Shown here in pieces: positions 36,653-48,465 of a stretch of DNA of 64,000 nucleotides. Made by a program: the position numbers and the translations under genes. Origin of the DNA: Podarcis raffonei (taxonomy: Eukaryota; Chordata; Lepidosauria; Squamata; Lacertidae); assembly GCF_027172205.1 (NCBI RefSeq), contig NC_070614.1:33036001-33100000 (forward strand), read 5' to 3'. The notes beneath the pieces are model-generated. The model saw only the letters and a program-made list of their open reading frames with translations. It was not told where the DNA came from and ran no database searches. How positions within the stretch are numbered: the first letter of the stretch is position 1; the number at the start of each line of letters is the position of its first letter.

Positions 36653-39600
36653 TCATTTTGCTTTTCTTATTAGCTGCTCCTTGTTGTTCAGCTCTGGCCT
36701 CAGCATAATGATGTAGCACTTAGGAACAAAGATACAAACCAGTAAGCCAGCACTGGAGCATAAGATGGAGAAGGTCTCCACAGCCACCATGTATTTTCCT
36801 TTGGTACTTAGGTAAGTCGGAACAAATGATAACCAAACACTGCAAAAGACCAACATGCTGAAAGTGATGAATTTTGCTTCATTGAAACTATCTGGCAACC
36901 TCCTGGCTAGGAAAGCCACAAAGAAGCTGACAATGGCCAGTGAGCTCATATAGCCCAAGACACAGTAAAACATGGTAACTGAACCCTCATTACATTCCCA
37001 TACAATTTTGCCATTTATTGAGTGCATGTCCCTATCTGGGAACGGAGGGGAAGTACTTAACCAAAGAGTACAAATGCCTGTTTGAATGGAGGAGCAAGAT
37101 AGGACAATAGAATTTGCCAGTCCTTTCCCCACCCATCTTCTCATCCTGGATCCTGGTTTCGTTGCCATGAATGCTAGAACCACTGTTATGGTTTTGGCCA
37201 AAATGCTGGAAAGGGCCACAGAGAAGATGATGCCAAAGGCGGATTGTCGGAGAAGGCAGATGACCTTTCTAGGTTGTCCAATGAAGAGGAAGGAGCAGAG
37301 GAAGCAAAGGAGGAGGGAGATGAGGAGGGTGTAGGTGAGGGTCCGGTTGTTGGCTTTGACTATGGGAGTGTCCTTGTGCTTCACAAAAGTTCCAAATACT
37401 AAAGTAGTGATTAAAGAGAAAGAAATGGCAAAGAGCGATAAAATGAACCCCAAAGTTTCTTTGTAAGAGAGGTAGCTTGGCACCCTGGGGAGGCACTGAG
37501 TTTGGTCCTTGTTTGCATACTTATCATCAGGACAATTCACACAAGCATCCATATCTGAAAAAGAGGAAGAACTATTTAGATATTTCAATATATTGACAAA
37601 CATCCATCAAATGGAATCCATAGTAGCAGCCAATGAAAGAGTCTCTTTTCCGCATTCTTGACGTTTTTTAACTTGAGCTGGTGGACTACAGTGATTGAGT
37701 GATTTTATGTAGACTAGGAAATCTCTCATTAAATAATAGTTTGTGCTTTCTACATAGATAGTAATTTTATTATGTGGTGAATAATATATTTCAAGCTGTT
37801 TCCATTTTATTTTTGAAGAACTTTAGTTTGAATGTACATAAAGCAGCTCCAAGCATACTTGCATGACATGGATTATTTAGATGAATTACAGTCTTGGTTC
37901 AGGCCTGTCTTAAAACAGTTATTTTTGTTAAACAAAATAAATAAAAATAACACTGCCATCTTGCTGAAGCTGCAGAAGTCCATATGTCAATAGTTATTGG
38001 AATGTAGACCACTTGCAAGTCCCATTAGCCTTAAACACTCAAACAGAAAACTCTGGACTCTTCTTGCCACATTTGCCTAGAGATACAGTTCTTGCCTAAT
38101 GCAAAATTCTCTTTGCAAAATGGAAATCATTACACTAGCTTTAAACTTCAATGCATACAAACATTACATTTCATGTATATTAATCTTATGTCTTCAACAT
38201 TATGTCCCCTACCCTTCTTGTCAGAGATCATCCCTTCTGGACACGGAGCACAATCATAGCAGCAAAATTTCTCTCCCTCCTTTTTTTTCCGGCTGTAGCC
38301 TGGATAGCAGTTGTCATTGCACACAGAAAGAGGCAACACCTTCATGAAATCATAAAAGAGAGACTAGCCATGAGAAAATAAGAGCATGTTTTGACAAGAA
38401 CGATGCTGTGAAACTTCTCCTAAACCAAGGCAAGATCTGCCAGGAAGAGGAGCATAGGAAGAATCAGATCTTGGGCTCAGGTGGTGTTATGACCCCAGTC
38501 CCTGCTCAGCCACATATACAAGTAACTTTCTCAGCCAAGGTTCAGTGAGCTGCAACTGACTGAGCCAATCTATATGTAAGTCCCTCCAAAGGAGCATTTT
38601 GGGAGGTGTGGTGGGGGGCAAGACCAGATAGGCAGAACTTAGGCTGGATCTTAAATTCATTCATTTTGGTCATATGACCTGGCAATCAGCACAGAACACT
38701 ATTTTAAAGTCTTCTTTCCCCTTTGCTGGGCTTAGAGCAGACCCTCCAAGTGTCCCTGTTTTCCAGGACACCCCTGATTTAGAGAAGCCATCCCGGTTTC
38801 TGATTTGATCCCAGAATGTCCTGCTTTTCATTAGGATGTCCCTATTTTCATTGGAGAAATGTTGGAGGGTATGACCCCCAAGCTGTCTATTTATTTTTTT
38901 TAAATTATGTTTATTAAATTTTCAAAAAAAAAGTATAAAAGAAAAACAGAAAAGAAAAAAAGAAAGAAAAAAAGAAAAGAAGAAGAAAAAACAACAGTTG
39001 AAAAAATTTACCTTAATTACATTCCATATCCAATTTTCTTGACTTCCCCACACCTGCCCTTCTTGTATTCCAATTCCAATTTTTAGCTCAGCAATTTTTA
39101 TCCCCCCCACTTTACCTTATTTCCTCTAATTCAATTTACTTAATCAATTTTAACTTCTAAACCTCAATCTTTATATTTCAAAACTTATTCTTAAAATACT
39201 TTTCCTAAATTCCCCCATCAATTTAATTAACCTATTTTAACTTAAAAATCTCAGTCTTTATACACCAACACTTATTCTTAACAATCTTTTGCTAAGGTCG
39301 GCCCCAAATCTCTCCCCAAAATCCCCATTTTTATGTTAGTGGCAAAAACCAACTTAATTAAAACAGAATTATATTTTTACACCCTTTGGATTCCCTAAGC
39401 CCTACCACCCCCTTTCCCGGTTTCGATCCCCAACCAAAGTCCATCAGTCCGTCCGAAATCAGCCTGGCGATCTCACATCCGAGGCACTTAACCCTCTCTC
39501 AATTTCTCTCTGCCGGTTTTCTTGATAGTCCTTTATTTTAAATTCCGAATCTCGAAGAGGCTCTGTTCCAATAAGGTCCATATTTCTTCCAGCCACACCT

Positions 39601-42600
39601 CCATATTTAACAATGGAGCCAAAATCTTGTTTCTTACTTCTCATAAGTCCAAATGTCCCAAAGGCTCCAAATTCTACATTGGCCATATTTATATTCCATA
39701 TGTCTTCAGATCCCCATAAGAGGAGATCTCTCCAATTTCCATTCTTCACTTCCAACCAAGCTTTCATCGTCATGTTCTTATTTTCCATTATTTCCAACTT
39801 AACAGGCCTCTGGCTCTCTTTAGTCTGCAACATCACAGCGCCTCCTTCTTTCTCATGTTCCTGTTTAAACGGCACCTCAAATGACACAGATTCTTTCTCC
39901 TGCTTGGCTGTAAGAATTTTTGGATCAGCCACAACACTTCCCTGTTCATCTGCAGGAGCTTGAATCATATCCTTTCCAGGTTCAGCAATCTTATTTACTG
40001 TTCCCTTCATTGTTATTACATTCATAGTCAAAACATTTGTCTGCTCCTGTAGTTTTCCCAAGAGACGGAAGGTCTTTTCCAGTTCAGCCAGTATTTTTCC
40101 ACTTACAGCCATTTTTGTAATGTCCTGAACCCCCTCTAGAGGGATTCTAGTTACTTAATGACAAATTAACCTTTTCTTCTTTATTTTTAACAATTTGTTA
40201 CCAAATCGTATCAAATGTAACCAGCAAAGACAGCAAAGACACAGTTCTCCTCCCCCCCCAACTTTGACAGCTAGTTTGACAGCTGTCAAAATCTATAAAC
40301 CTCTTCCGCAGGCTCTCTCCCCGATCGCTCCCGGGTTTTGGGGGAGGGGTGAATTCCGTTCTCAATGTTAGCTCTTATCCTCCAGCACAGTCACTTAAAT
40401 TGGCCCAATATAAAGTTAATTGCTCTTTTCCACAAAAAGAAAGGCATTCTCACAACCTTAGTAATAAAATCCTTGCTTTACGATGTTTACAAGGCGGGTA
40501 GGCTGACTTCCTTTTAAACACCTTGCCCGATCTTGCCGAATTCCCAGAAATAAATTTCCCTTTTAAGTCCAATTACCGTGTTACTCACGGGTCGTTACTT
40601 TTGATCCAAATCTTCAAAAGAAGAAGTTAGCGCTCTCCGTCCATGGCATGCGGCTTCACTCAGCAGGGGAAGCAGTCGAACTCTCAGCACCACGCCACTC
40701 CCGTCCCCCGTTCCGAAGCCTTTAAAAAGGCTTCTTTGCGGGTCGGGGGGGCGCAAATGGTGCCCACCGAGTCACCAGGTCCACAGGCTTCAGCGCCTGT
40801 GGTTTCTAAGGGTCCCCGCGTCGCCGCCGCGGCAGGACCCGACCCCTGTTGAGCAGATTCCCTCCGGAGCTCGGAGGGAATCCGCCATTAGACGATGGCG
40901 CCAACCCGGAAGTTCATCGACCCCCCCCAAGCTGTCTAAAGGCAATCCTGTATAGGGAAGTTTTCTTAATGTTTAATGTTTTCCTATTATTTTATATATG
41001 TTGAAAGCTGCTCAGAGTGGCTGGGGCAACCCAGTAAGATGTGTGGCGTATGAACAGTAAAATTATGGAATGGGACGTCCCTATTTTCATTGGATACATG
41101 TTGGAGGGTATGCACAGAGCAGCAGCAGCAGCAGACCTGCTTTAAATCAGGACATGAATCTGGGATATATAAAATACAGTTTAAAATACACCAGTGTGCT
41201 TTATGCCAGCTTCTTTTATATGCAATTGCTCCCTAAGTTGATATGCGACCTTCAGGAATCTTTAAAGCTTGCCAGAAGGTTTTCTTTGTTTTACTTATAT
41301 ATTTCTGTATTTGCCAGTCCTCACCAGCACTCTTGGCTGCTCTATTTTAGGCCACCTATAGTTTCCACACTGTCTTTAAATGTAGTCCTCCTGCAAATAA
41401 TCCATTGCAGTGATACAAGTAGGATGTTACCAGAACATGAATGTGTTGCAAGGCTATCTCTGTCCATACAGGGTTATATTTAGTTAATAAAAGATGGGCT
41501 GTGCCACTGTGTGCACCTATGCCTGAAGTGAAAAGGTGGGATCAAAGAACACCCCCAAATTATGAATGTGCTCTTCTAGGAGGCGTGCAACCTTGTCCAA
41601 GAAAGTGTGAATCCCTCCTAACTGGGTAGACAAACGACATATAAATTGTATTCCATCTTTCCTGGTTGAAGTTCCATTTTATTAGTCCTCATTAATTTGA
41701 TGGGTCTTCCATGAATAGCATAGAATACATGACAAAACTGAGCTCAGGAGAACCCCCCCATAGGATTACTGCCATGGAACAACGCCCCTTTTGGCACCCG
41801 CCCTTTGGAATCTCTTTTGCCTATTTAAGATCTTCTTTTTTCAACATGCCTTGTAAGTGGAAATATTTAGCCCAGCCTATATATATTTTTGTATTGAATT
41901 TGACATTGGTTTTACATACAAAACTGTTACTAATTGTTTGTACACATGAAAGTCTTTTTTTTTATTTAGACTTTTTTTAACAGTCTTTTTAATGTATGAA
42001 ACTGTATAAACATTTTTATTGCTGATGTTCATGTTATTCATTTTATTGCTTTGATTTAATCATTTTATTGCTTTGATTTAACAAATAATTAAGGCAAGGA
42101 TCCACAATGATATCTTACCTGATTAAATACTTGATGCCAGACAATTTGGCCATCATTAATGGTTAACTGTCTGCCTGGAGGAGCCTGAGGTTCCAGCCTT
42201 CCAATTTTGACTCTAACCACCGAGCCATTGGGGAACATTACCCAGTTTGTAATATCAAATCCTGTAACCAGTTCTCCATTTTTATTGAAGCTTACAGTAT
42301 CCCCAGCGCTGTTATTGAATGAAATACCTTTAAGAAACTGATGAAACTAGATAGGAAGAAAATGCAAACAGGCAGAAGACTCTGAATAAGATTCATGAAA
42401 CCATGTCTTAACGAACCACTGGATTATTCTTTTTGAACAGTATATGTGGTAACTTCATATAACAAGATAAAATTTCCTTGTATTTATCCACATGGCACAT
42501 TGTAGATCACCAATTATGTACAGCAGCAACAACAGTAATAATTATATTAAGACAACATTTTGTAATGTGGCTGGAATTACTTATCCAAATTGATTTTCAA

Positions 42601-45600
42601 ACTCCCAGAATGTCGTTGAATTTTTTCAGGAAGCTGTAGAGTTCTACTTCTGCATCATAAGCTAGTCTCTTATTTTCTTTTAAAAAATACGTTGCATTAT
42701 AATTACCTGCCATGGTTGCACATTCTGAAATGTCAGTTTCTGTCCTTCCAATCTTCTATGCTTGGATCTGAATTTATTTATGGCATGCAAAGTATGTGCC
42801 ACAACATAGACAGCATTGTAGACATTGTAGCTATGGCCAGTCATCTTCATTTCAAACAAAACCCCTGAAATGCTGTCCAGCTTCTCCTCCCCAGTGCAGG
42901 TTTTGTTCTCCTTTAATGAGCAGCCGAATGCCTGTTCCCAGAAGTCCTGAATAAAGCCATCTCCTTTGGCCCAGGCAGGTCTTACCATCTGAATGAACCT
43001 TTGGAATCCTAATGGCTGATTTGAATGAACTGTCAATGATATGGAGCCATGGAATGTCTGTATATCCCAAATCTTTTGAAAAGAAATAGATGCAAAATCC
43101 CAGTGGGATGTAATAACCCACACTTTACCCAGAGATGGAAAAGACAAGAAAGGTGCTAGAAACAGCAATGTTCTCAACATTTGAAAGGATGGAGGTTCTC
43201 CATATACAAAAAACACATTGGCTTTTCTCTGAATGACCATGTCATAGTTTTTCCACTGCTGTATAAGCAAATCTACTAGCTCATCCACATAATTCCATTT
43301 TGGTATTCTTACTATAAAGGCGTAACAGATGCTATTCTGGGAAAGGATTGGCACCATAGTCTGTAAAAACCTGTCCCCTTTGTCATCATCCACAGCAAAG
43401 AGTCCAATCCATGTCCATCTGAAATGCTGAAGTAACTGCACAACACCTATGTTTTGTTGGGCTTCATTTGGGACCATCTGGTACAAAAAAGAGAATAGCA
43501 GTTTTTCATCCTGGACTGGCAAGAATGATCCATAAGTGAGCTAAAATAAAACATTCCAAGTTATAAGAGTGCTTTATCATTCATTCATAGAATTGCACTA
43601 GCTCCTACATCTCATTAAAATCCCTGTATTATGCAGAGTTTTCCACAATTAAACCATCCCCAGGAGCTGCCTGAATAATCTCTGCAACAGTCCTCTAGTA
43701 AGATGGAGCCCACCTACCTCTTGTCAATTGGTTGACTGTCCTTACTAGATATTTTTCCTCATGTTGAATCAAAATCTATATTTATCTTCTGCATTTGTAG
43801 AAAAAGTATCTGAAGCTTGTTTTATTGGCTCCCCTTAACTCTCTTCTCTTCATGCCAAATATACCCAATTCCTTCAACATTTTTCACAGAATGTTGTTCC
43901 ATTTCCCTGATCATTTTCACAGTCCACTACTGAATCTGTTCCAATTTGTCTACATATCCCTCTTACAGTGTTGTACCAAGAATTGGAAATGTTCTGACTA
44001 GTAGAAATAAAGTAAAACCAACACTGCGTGTGATTTGGAAATTATAATTCTACTCAAGTCTACTAAATTTTAATCTAGTAAGATGATTTTGAATTTCATT
44101 CCTGCCTCCTGAGGTATCAGCTACCCTTCCCAGTGTTCCGTCATCTAAAAATTTGATGTGTTCCCTTTCCCCTGCCATCTACATACTGAGATTTTTAAGC
44201 TTATCAGGCCCACAACAGATCCCTGTGTCACTCTCCTTGAAACTTGTTTAATGTGGAACTCTTGGTAAGTACTTTTAGAGTACTGTTTTCCACGGAGATG
44301 TGAATTTATCAGATTATATTATATTTGAGCTCTGATTTAATAAGTTTGCTAACCCAAATGCAACAAGAGATGTAATAAAATATAATAATAAAATAAAATA
44401 AAATGGTATGCCAACGTTGTGAAATCTTCATATCCCTATGCACATAGCCTACCTGTGGAATCTTCAGGCTTCCTGAAACAATGGCTATATTGGCAGAGAT
44501 TTCCGAAATACATCCTCCAATGAGAGCTTTCAGATTATTCTGTTTATGACACTTGAAGTTGGGGGCAAAACTATGTTGTGAAGAAAGCAGGCTCAGAGTG
44601 GCCTTATAAGTCATTCTTGCAGTGTAGTAGCTATTGAGGATGTGGAATCCCAGAGAGACGTTTGATAAAATTGTAGGAGTTTCATTGATCTCTTTGACAG
44701 CAAATGCTAAGGCCAGGATGTGCTGGTAGTTTTTAGGCACTGAGCTGCAGAAAGAGTTACAGCAGTTTCATCATGCAAAAACAAACACATTTGTGGTCTT
44801 CTTCTTTATCACTCATCTATGTTCTTTCAAGACCACAACAGAGTGAAATTGTTGCAGGGTCTACTGGGAGGGGCACATCATAAGCATCTTGCTTCAATTG
44901 TTATTGCAGACACAAATACAACTAAACTTTACTCAGAGTATACCCATTGAAATTATTGGTCCTAAGTTAGTCATGTCCATTGATTTAAATGGCTCCTTTC
45001 TGAGGATGACTAACATTGCATACAACACTTGGTTAGCATGAGAAACGGAGACTTAATATATTGAGGATTGTTTGTTGCTCCAAAGGAAATGTCTTAATCT
45101 GAAAAAGTTCTCAGTGGGCTCCCTTCAGTATGTCCTAAATCTCTTCACAAACATTCTACTCTACATTTGGATATATAGCTCCCTTCTCAGGAGGCTCCAC
45201 TTCTGCCTTTTCCTGGTTAGGATTCAGCAGTGTAGGAGTCAAGCAGAAAACCACTCAGACCCCAAGGGCATCATCCAGCAAGTAGTTTTTCTATGCAAAC
45301 TCTATTCCAATACACAGAACCCCCCTGTAAGGTGGGATTTACTAGTGGTTTCTATGCAACAAAATAAGGAGGATTAAAATAAAGATTAATCAAATGTTGC
45401 TGGGATGCCATATTTTTCTCACCTCTCCCTAAAATAAAGAATTATGTAAGCCTCGTGTTGCATAGTTGTGTGTTGTCAGTTACTTTAGCCTGAAAATATG
45501 AAAGAGGGAGGGAGAGAGAGAGAAATAATGCCTCACATGGGTTCATTAATCAAGACCTGTCCAGGTTGTTCAGTGAAAGAGAGATTATTATAGAGATAAA

Positions 45601-45793
45601 GGACTTGAGAAACAATTCCACCGATGAGAAGGTCTCCTGGTTGATAAAAATTATGAGGTATAGGTTGGGGATCATCAAATATGCTGCAGTTAATATGTGT
45701 CTTGCACACAGTATGACACAGCAGCACCAGCAGTATCACCAACAACAGCATGGTCCGGTTGACAAATTTCCTCCTCCATATATAAATCCCCAT
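36653..45793 (-). CDS. V2R-4: vomeronasal type-2 receptor, complete six-exon gene
   Basis: Exons are 45537-45793, 44453-44744, 42707-43540, 42119-42346, 38213-38339 and 36653-37554, giving 879 residues. Exon 1 ([13 protein letters not shown] then a hydrophobic run) is one codon shorter than in V2R-1 and -3, lacking the Ser of KTHSINCS. Exon 3 is 24-27 bp shorter than in V2R-1, -2 and -3 because the charged loop after the CSLK motif is reduced to [14 protein letters not shown]. Exon 4 begins FHQFLKG where the others have VH(H/R)FL, and has DGQIVWHQ where others have DDQIVWHQ. Exon 5 is [19 protein letters not shown] and exon 6 has all seven helices. Intron 4 is the longest (about 3.8 kb) because it holds an L1-like element with its own ORF plus L2-like fragments. 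Intron 2 holds an antisense CR1 fragment. The 3' flank is homologous to that of V2R-5. Confidence 0.92.
38890..40923 (-). mobile_element. L1-type non-autonomous element with its own ORF (HAL1-like)
   Basis: A minus-strand insertion in V2R-4 intron 4, bounded by a 15-bp target-site duplication CCCCCAAGCTGTCTA (38875-38889 and 40924-40938). The 5' end is GC-rich, as in L1 5' UTRs. A 217-codon open frame (39459-40112) starts [19 protein letters not shown] with coiled-coil-like leucine spacing and ends in a charged region. The element then passes through a T/C-rich stretch to an A-rich tail. No reverse transcriptase is present. The ORF resembles an L1 ORF1-like protein in length and layout, but I cannot see its RNA-binding core. 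It could instead be an L1 with a large internal deletion. Confidence 0.65.
40939..41055 (+). mobile_element. L2/CR1-clade LINE tail split from its left part by the L1-type element
   Basis: AATCCTGTATAGGGAAGTTT through GCTCAGAGTGGCTGGGGCAA. The repeat is interrupted by the element at 38890-40923, with host sequence resuming after the duplicated target site. Confidence 0.5.
41430..41650 (-). mobile_element. L2/CR1-clade LINE fragment, antisense
   Basis: GAACACCCCCAAATTATGAA and TAACTGGGTAGACAAACGAC resemble the antisense L2-type coding region. It lies in V2R-4 intron 4. Confidence 0.4.
43600..44280 (-). mobile_element. CR1 LINE fragment, antisense, in V2R-4 intron 2
   Basis: A degenerate reverse complement of CR1 ORF2: CTGTTCCAATTTGTCTACAT, CAGTGTTCCGTCATCTAAAA, ACAGATCCCTGTGTCACTCT. 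These align by eye with the well-known amniote CR1 segment. Confidence 0.6.
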
Positions 45794-46495
45794 GTTTCAC
45801 CTCAGCATTAGATGTGGCTATTATCTGTTTTGCTGATGGTAAATTATATCATTATACTTATTTACAGCTTGACAACTTGGGGAAGCTGTGTACCTGTGCC
45901 CTGATATTATATTTCATATTGCTCCTTGTCCATCAGCACCCCTGAACAACATATTCTTTTTATATGCTCAATTTATCCTCTAGAATTAAGTGAGAACTAG
46001 ACATTTCCCCTTCATTTTAGAATCCTCATATATGCCTTTTCAGGAACAAGTACAAATAAATTTAATGTGGTGCGCGAAGAAAAGAAAAGAAACATCAACA
46101 ACTCTTGGTTAAGTAAATTGACATAATTTTGTACTGGAAAAAAAAAGCAGTTATGATGAAAAACAATACAGCAATGACCTCTATGGAGAGTGGTACAAAA
46201 TATTTCTCCAAATGAATGAAATATAAATTATGGTAAGGAAACATGCAGGGTGTTAATTAAAACTTTGTTAATGAGATCCAATTGTTACAGGGGAAAAATG
46301 GGCAGTTGAAGATTAATTGGTGAAGGAGAAATGATGAGGAACAGAGATATTCATAATATTTGGGCTAAAAATCAGTGAAGAATCATCTGGTGGAAGCATG
46401 TCCTTTGGAGGGGATGACCGTTCAAAAGAGTGATAGAACCCTGCATATGCTTAGGTCCAGTTCTGAACAACCTGAGTGTTTTGTAGCTTCTTAAA

Positions 46496-46652
46496 GATGC
46501 TGATTGTTGATCTTGCTAACAGGATCTGAATGCCCATTGTGTCCAAATATGGAAACTTGTGATTCTGATAATGATAGGGATGATTATCATTTCCCCAGTG
46601 CGCTGTTTGCCTTTGAAACTGCATAATGTGTGGCAAAACTGCTAGCTTCTCC
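46496..46652 (-). promoter_or_regulatory. Conserved upstream block of V2R-4
   Basis: About 700 bp upstream of the V2R-4 ATG. It contains GATGCTGATTGTTGATCTTG, CTGATAATGATAGGGATGAT and TTATCATTTCCCCAGTG, matching V2R-2 and V2R-5 closely. A regulatory role is inferred. Confidence 0.5.
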
Positions 46653-46659
46653 ACTCCCC

Positions 46660-47720
46660 CAGACCTCACCAGGATCTTAAAACTATTAACATCTTAAATC
46701 TATTTTTTTTGGAGGGATAATTAGAAGTCCAGTATGCTCCTATGTCCAGTATGCTTCTACCGAGACTTAAAGGTCAGCCACAAAACTCATACTTGACATA
46801 ACTGGAAGGGCTGGGTTTAAATGCAGAGTCAAATGCCTGGAGGTATTTGAGGTTCATCTTCATGCTGATGAGTACACCTCCTTGAATCACTTCCAATTCT
46901 TGTTTGTCCTGTTTATATTTAACATTATTCTTACAGATTATTTAAGCAGTAAAAACCATATGCATGACATAAGAAATAAGCTTATATAGCTCAGTATAGT
47001 GACTGACAGCAGGGCTACTAAGTTTTCAGGCCAAGGCCCTTCTGCTTAATCCTTCTGACAGGAGCTGGAAGGGCCTCAATGGGCAGGCAAAGGGCCCTGT
47101 CAGTGGTGGGGGCTACAATCTACAATCCCTTTTCTGCAGTCTTTGGGAGTGCAGGGAAAGGAGGAGACAGGAGGAAAAAACCAGAGGAGATTGAAAGAGT
47201 TAAAAATGCAACAATATATAGTTTGTTAATGAGTTTACCCCATCTGCCCTTTGGAGTGTGTCCCAAGCAACTTGATTCTAAATCTCCATTTTGTCCAGTA
47301 TTGAACTGTGAGAACTCTGGACTCTAGTGGAGGAAAGTTGTATTATCTACTAACTGACCTCATTTTACACGGATCGATCAGAGTGATTCTTGCTCCATAT
47401 ATATAAAAAATGTGAGAACTCAAGAACTTATTTAGAAACCCTTTACTATGTACTGAAGCATTGCCTACTCCTACCAGTAGATACATTTGCATTCATTAGT
47501 TTACATTAAGACTAAGAAATAAAAGTATACTGGGTACAGTGGGGCCAGCTTGTGAGGGTGATTGGGGGGGGGGCAACATTGTGTGCACAACATCAAGACA
47601 TCGGCAGGAGGAAAGAGAGAAGGAACTGGCCACTGGAGCTGCGCTATGCACTTTGCCTCTATGCTTTTTGGACATGGAGTGCTGGCCATGGGGTCAGCCT
47701 CAGGGAAATGTAGGTATCCA
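46660..47720. other. Intergenic DNA between V2R-4 and V2R-5
   Basis: No gene or named repeat recognised. Short open frames lack family features. Confidence 0.4.
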
Positions 47721-47727
47721 CTTTCAT

Positions 47728-48330
47728 TTTGAAAGTAACTCATGCAGCTAATTGACTTCAATTAATAGTAGAGTACATGTATAGTAAATGACTTTACTAT
47801 AACTGTGACTTTTTTGTTTGTAACTGATGTTTGTGAAACCAAAGATTTACATCTTTAGGATAAACTTGAAATGTTAATGGTTTTATGACAAGATGCATGG
47901 TTGGTTTGAAATCAGAAAGCTTGTGGAACAGAATGCAGGTCTGGCCTCTGTCACTGCCCTCAGGATTTGAGATATCTTTCATTTCCAATTGATTCCTAAC
48001 ATGAATTGAGCTACACAGTCATACGTCGGCTCCTGAACGCCTTGGGAGTCGAATGTTCCAGCTCCCGAAAGACTGAAAACTGGAATTGAGTGTTCCAGTT
48101 TTTAAACATTCTTTTGGAAGGAAACATCCAACAGGGCTTCCGTGGCTTCTGATTGGCTGCAGGAGCTTCCTGCAGCCAATCAGAAGCTGCACTTTAGTTT
48201 TCTATTGTTTCAGAAGTCGGATGGACTTCTGGAATGGATTCTGTTTGACTTCCAAGTACGACAGTATAAGGATGAGGAAAAACATTAATAAATGAATCAG
48301 CTATAGGTCTCATTTAAATCTCTCTGGAAC
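47728..48330. repeat. 3' flank block of V2R-5 homologous to V2R-4 flank
   Basis: The partner of 35860-36235, interrupted by the hairpin MITE at 48016-48264. No gene in it. Confidence 0.8.
48016..48264. mobile_element. Hairpin MITE, Tigger-like (Tc1/mariner)
   Basis: A 249-bp element starting CAGTCATACGTCGG, with imperfect terminal inverted repeats (the other end reverse-complements to CTGTCGTACTTGG). An inner 20-bp perfect inverted repeat lies at 48145-48164 and 48168-48187. It sits at a TA-type target in the V2R-5 3' flank. The homologous V2R-4 flank (near 36151) lacks it and reads GAGCTATATAAGG. Confidence 0.75.
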
Positions 48331-48465
48331 CAGCCAAAATAGGAGCAGGAAGGGTGCTATTTGTGACACATTGACTGTTGTGCCTGCTTCAAGGCTACAT
48401 GGGGGGGGGGTAACTAATTACGTTTGCCGAAGCATGCACAAAGAAAAGATGGACACACACATATT

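Noticed and set aside
39459-40112. A 217-codon minus-strand open frame taken as a host gene.
   Set aside because: It lies inside an element bounded by a 15-bp target-site duplication and an A-rich tail, so it belongs to a retroelement.
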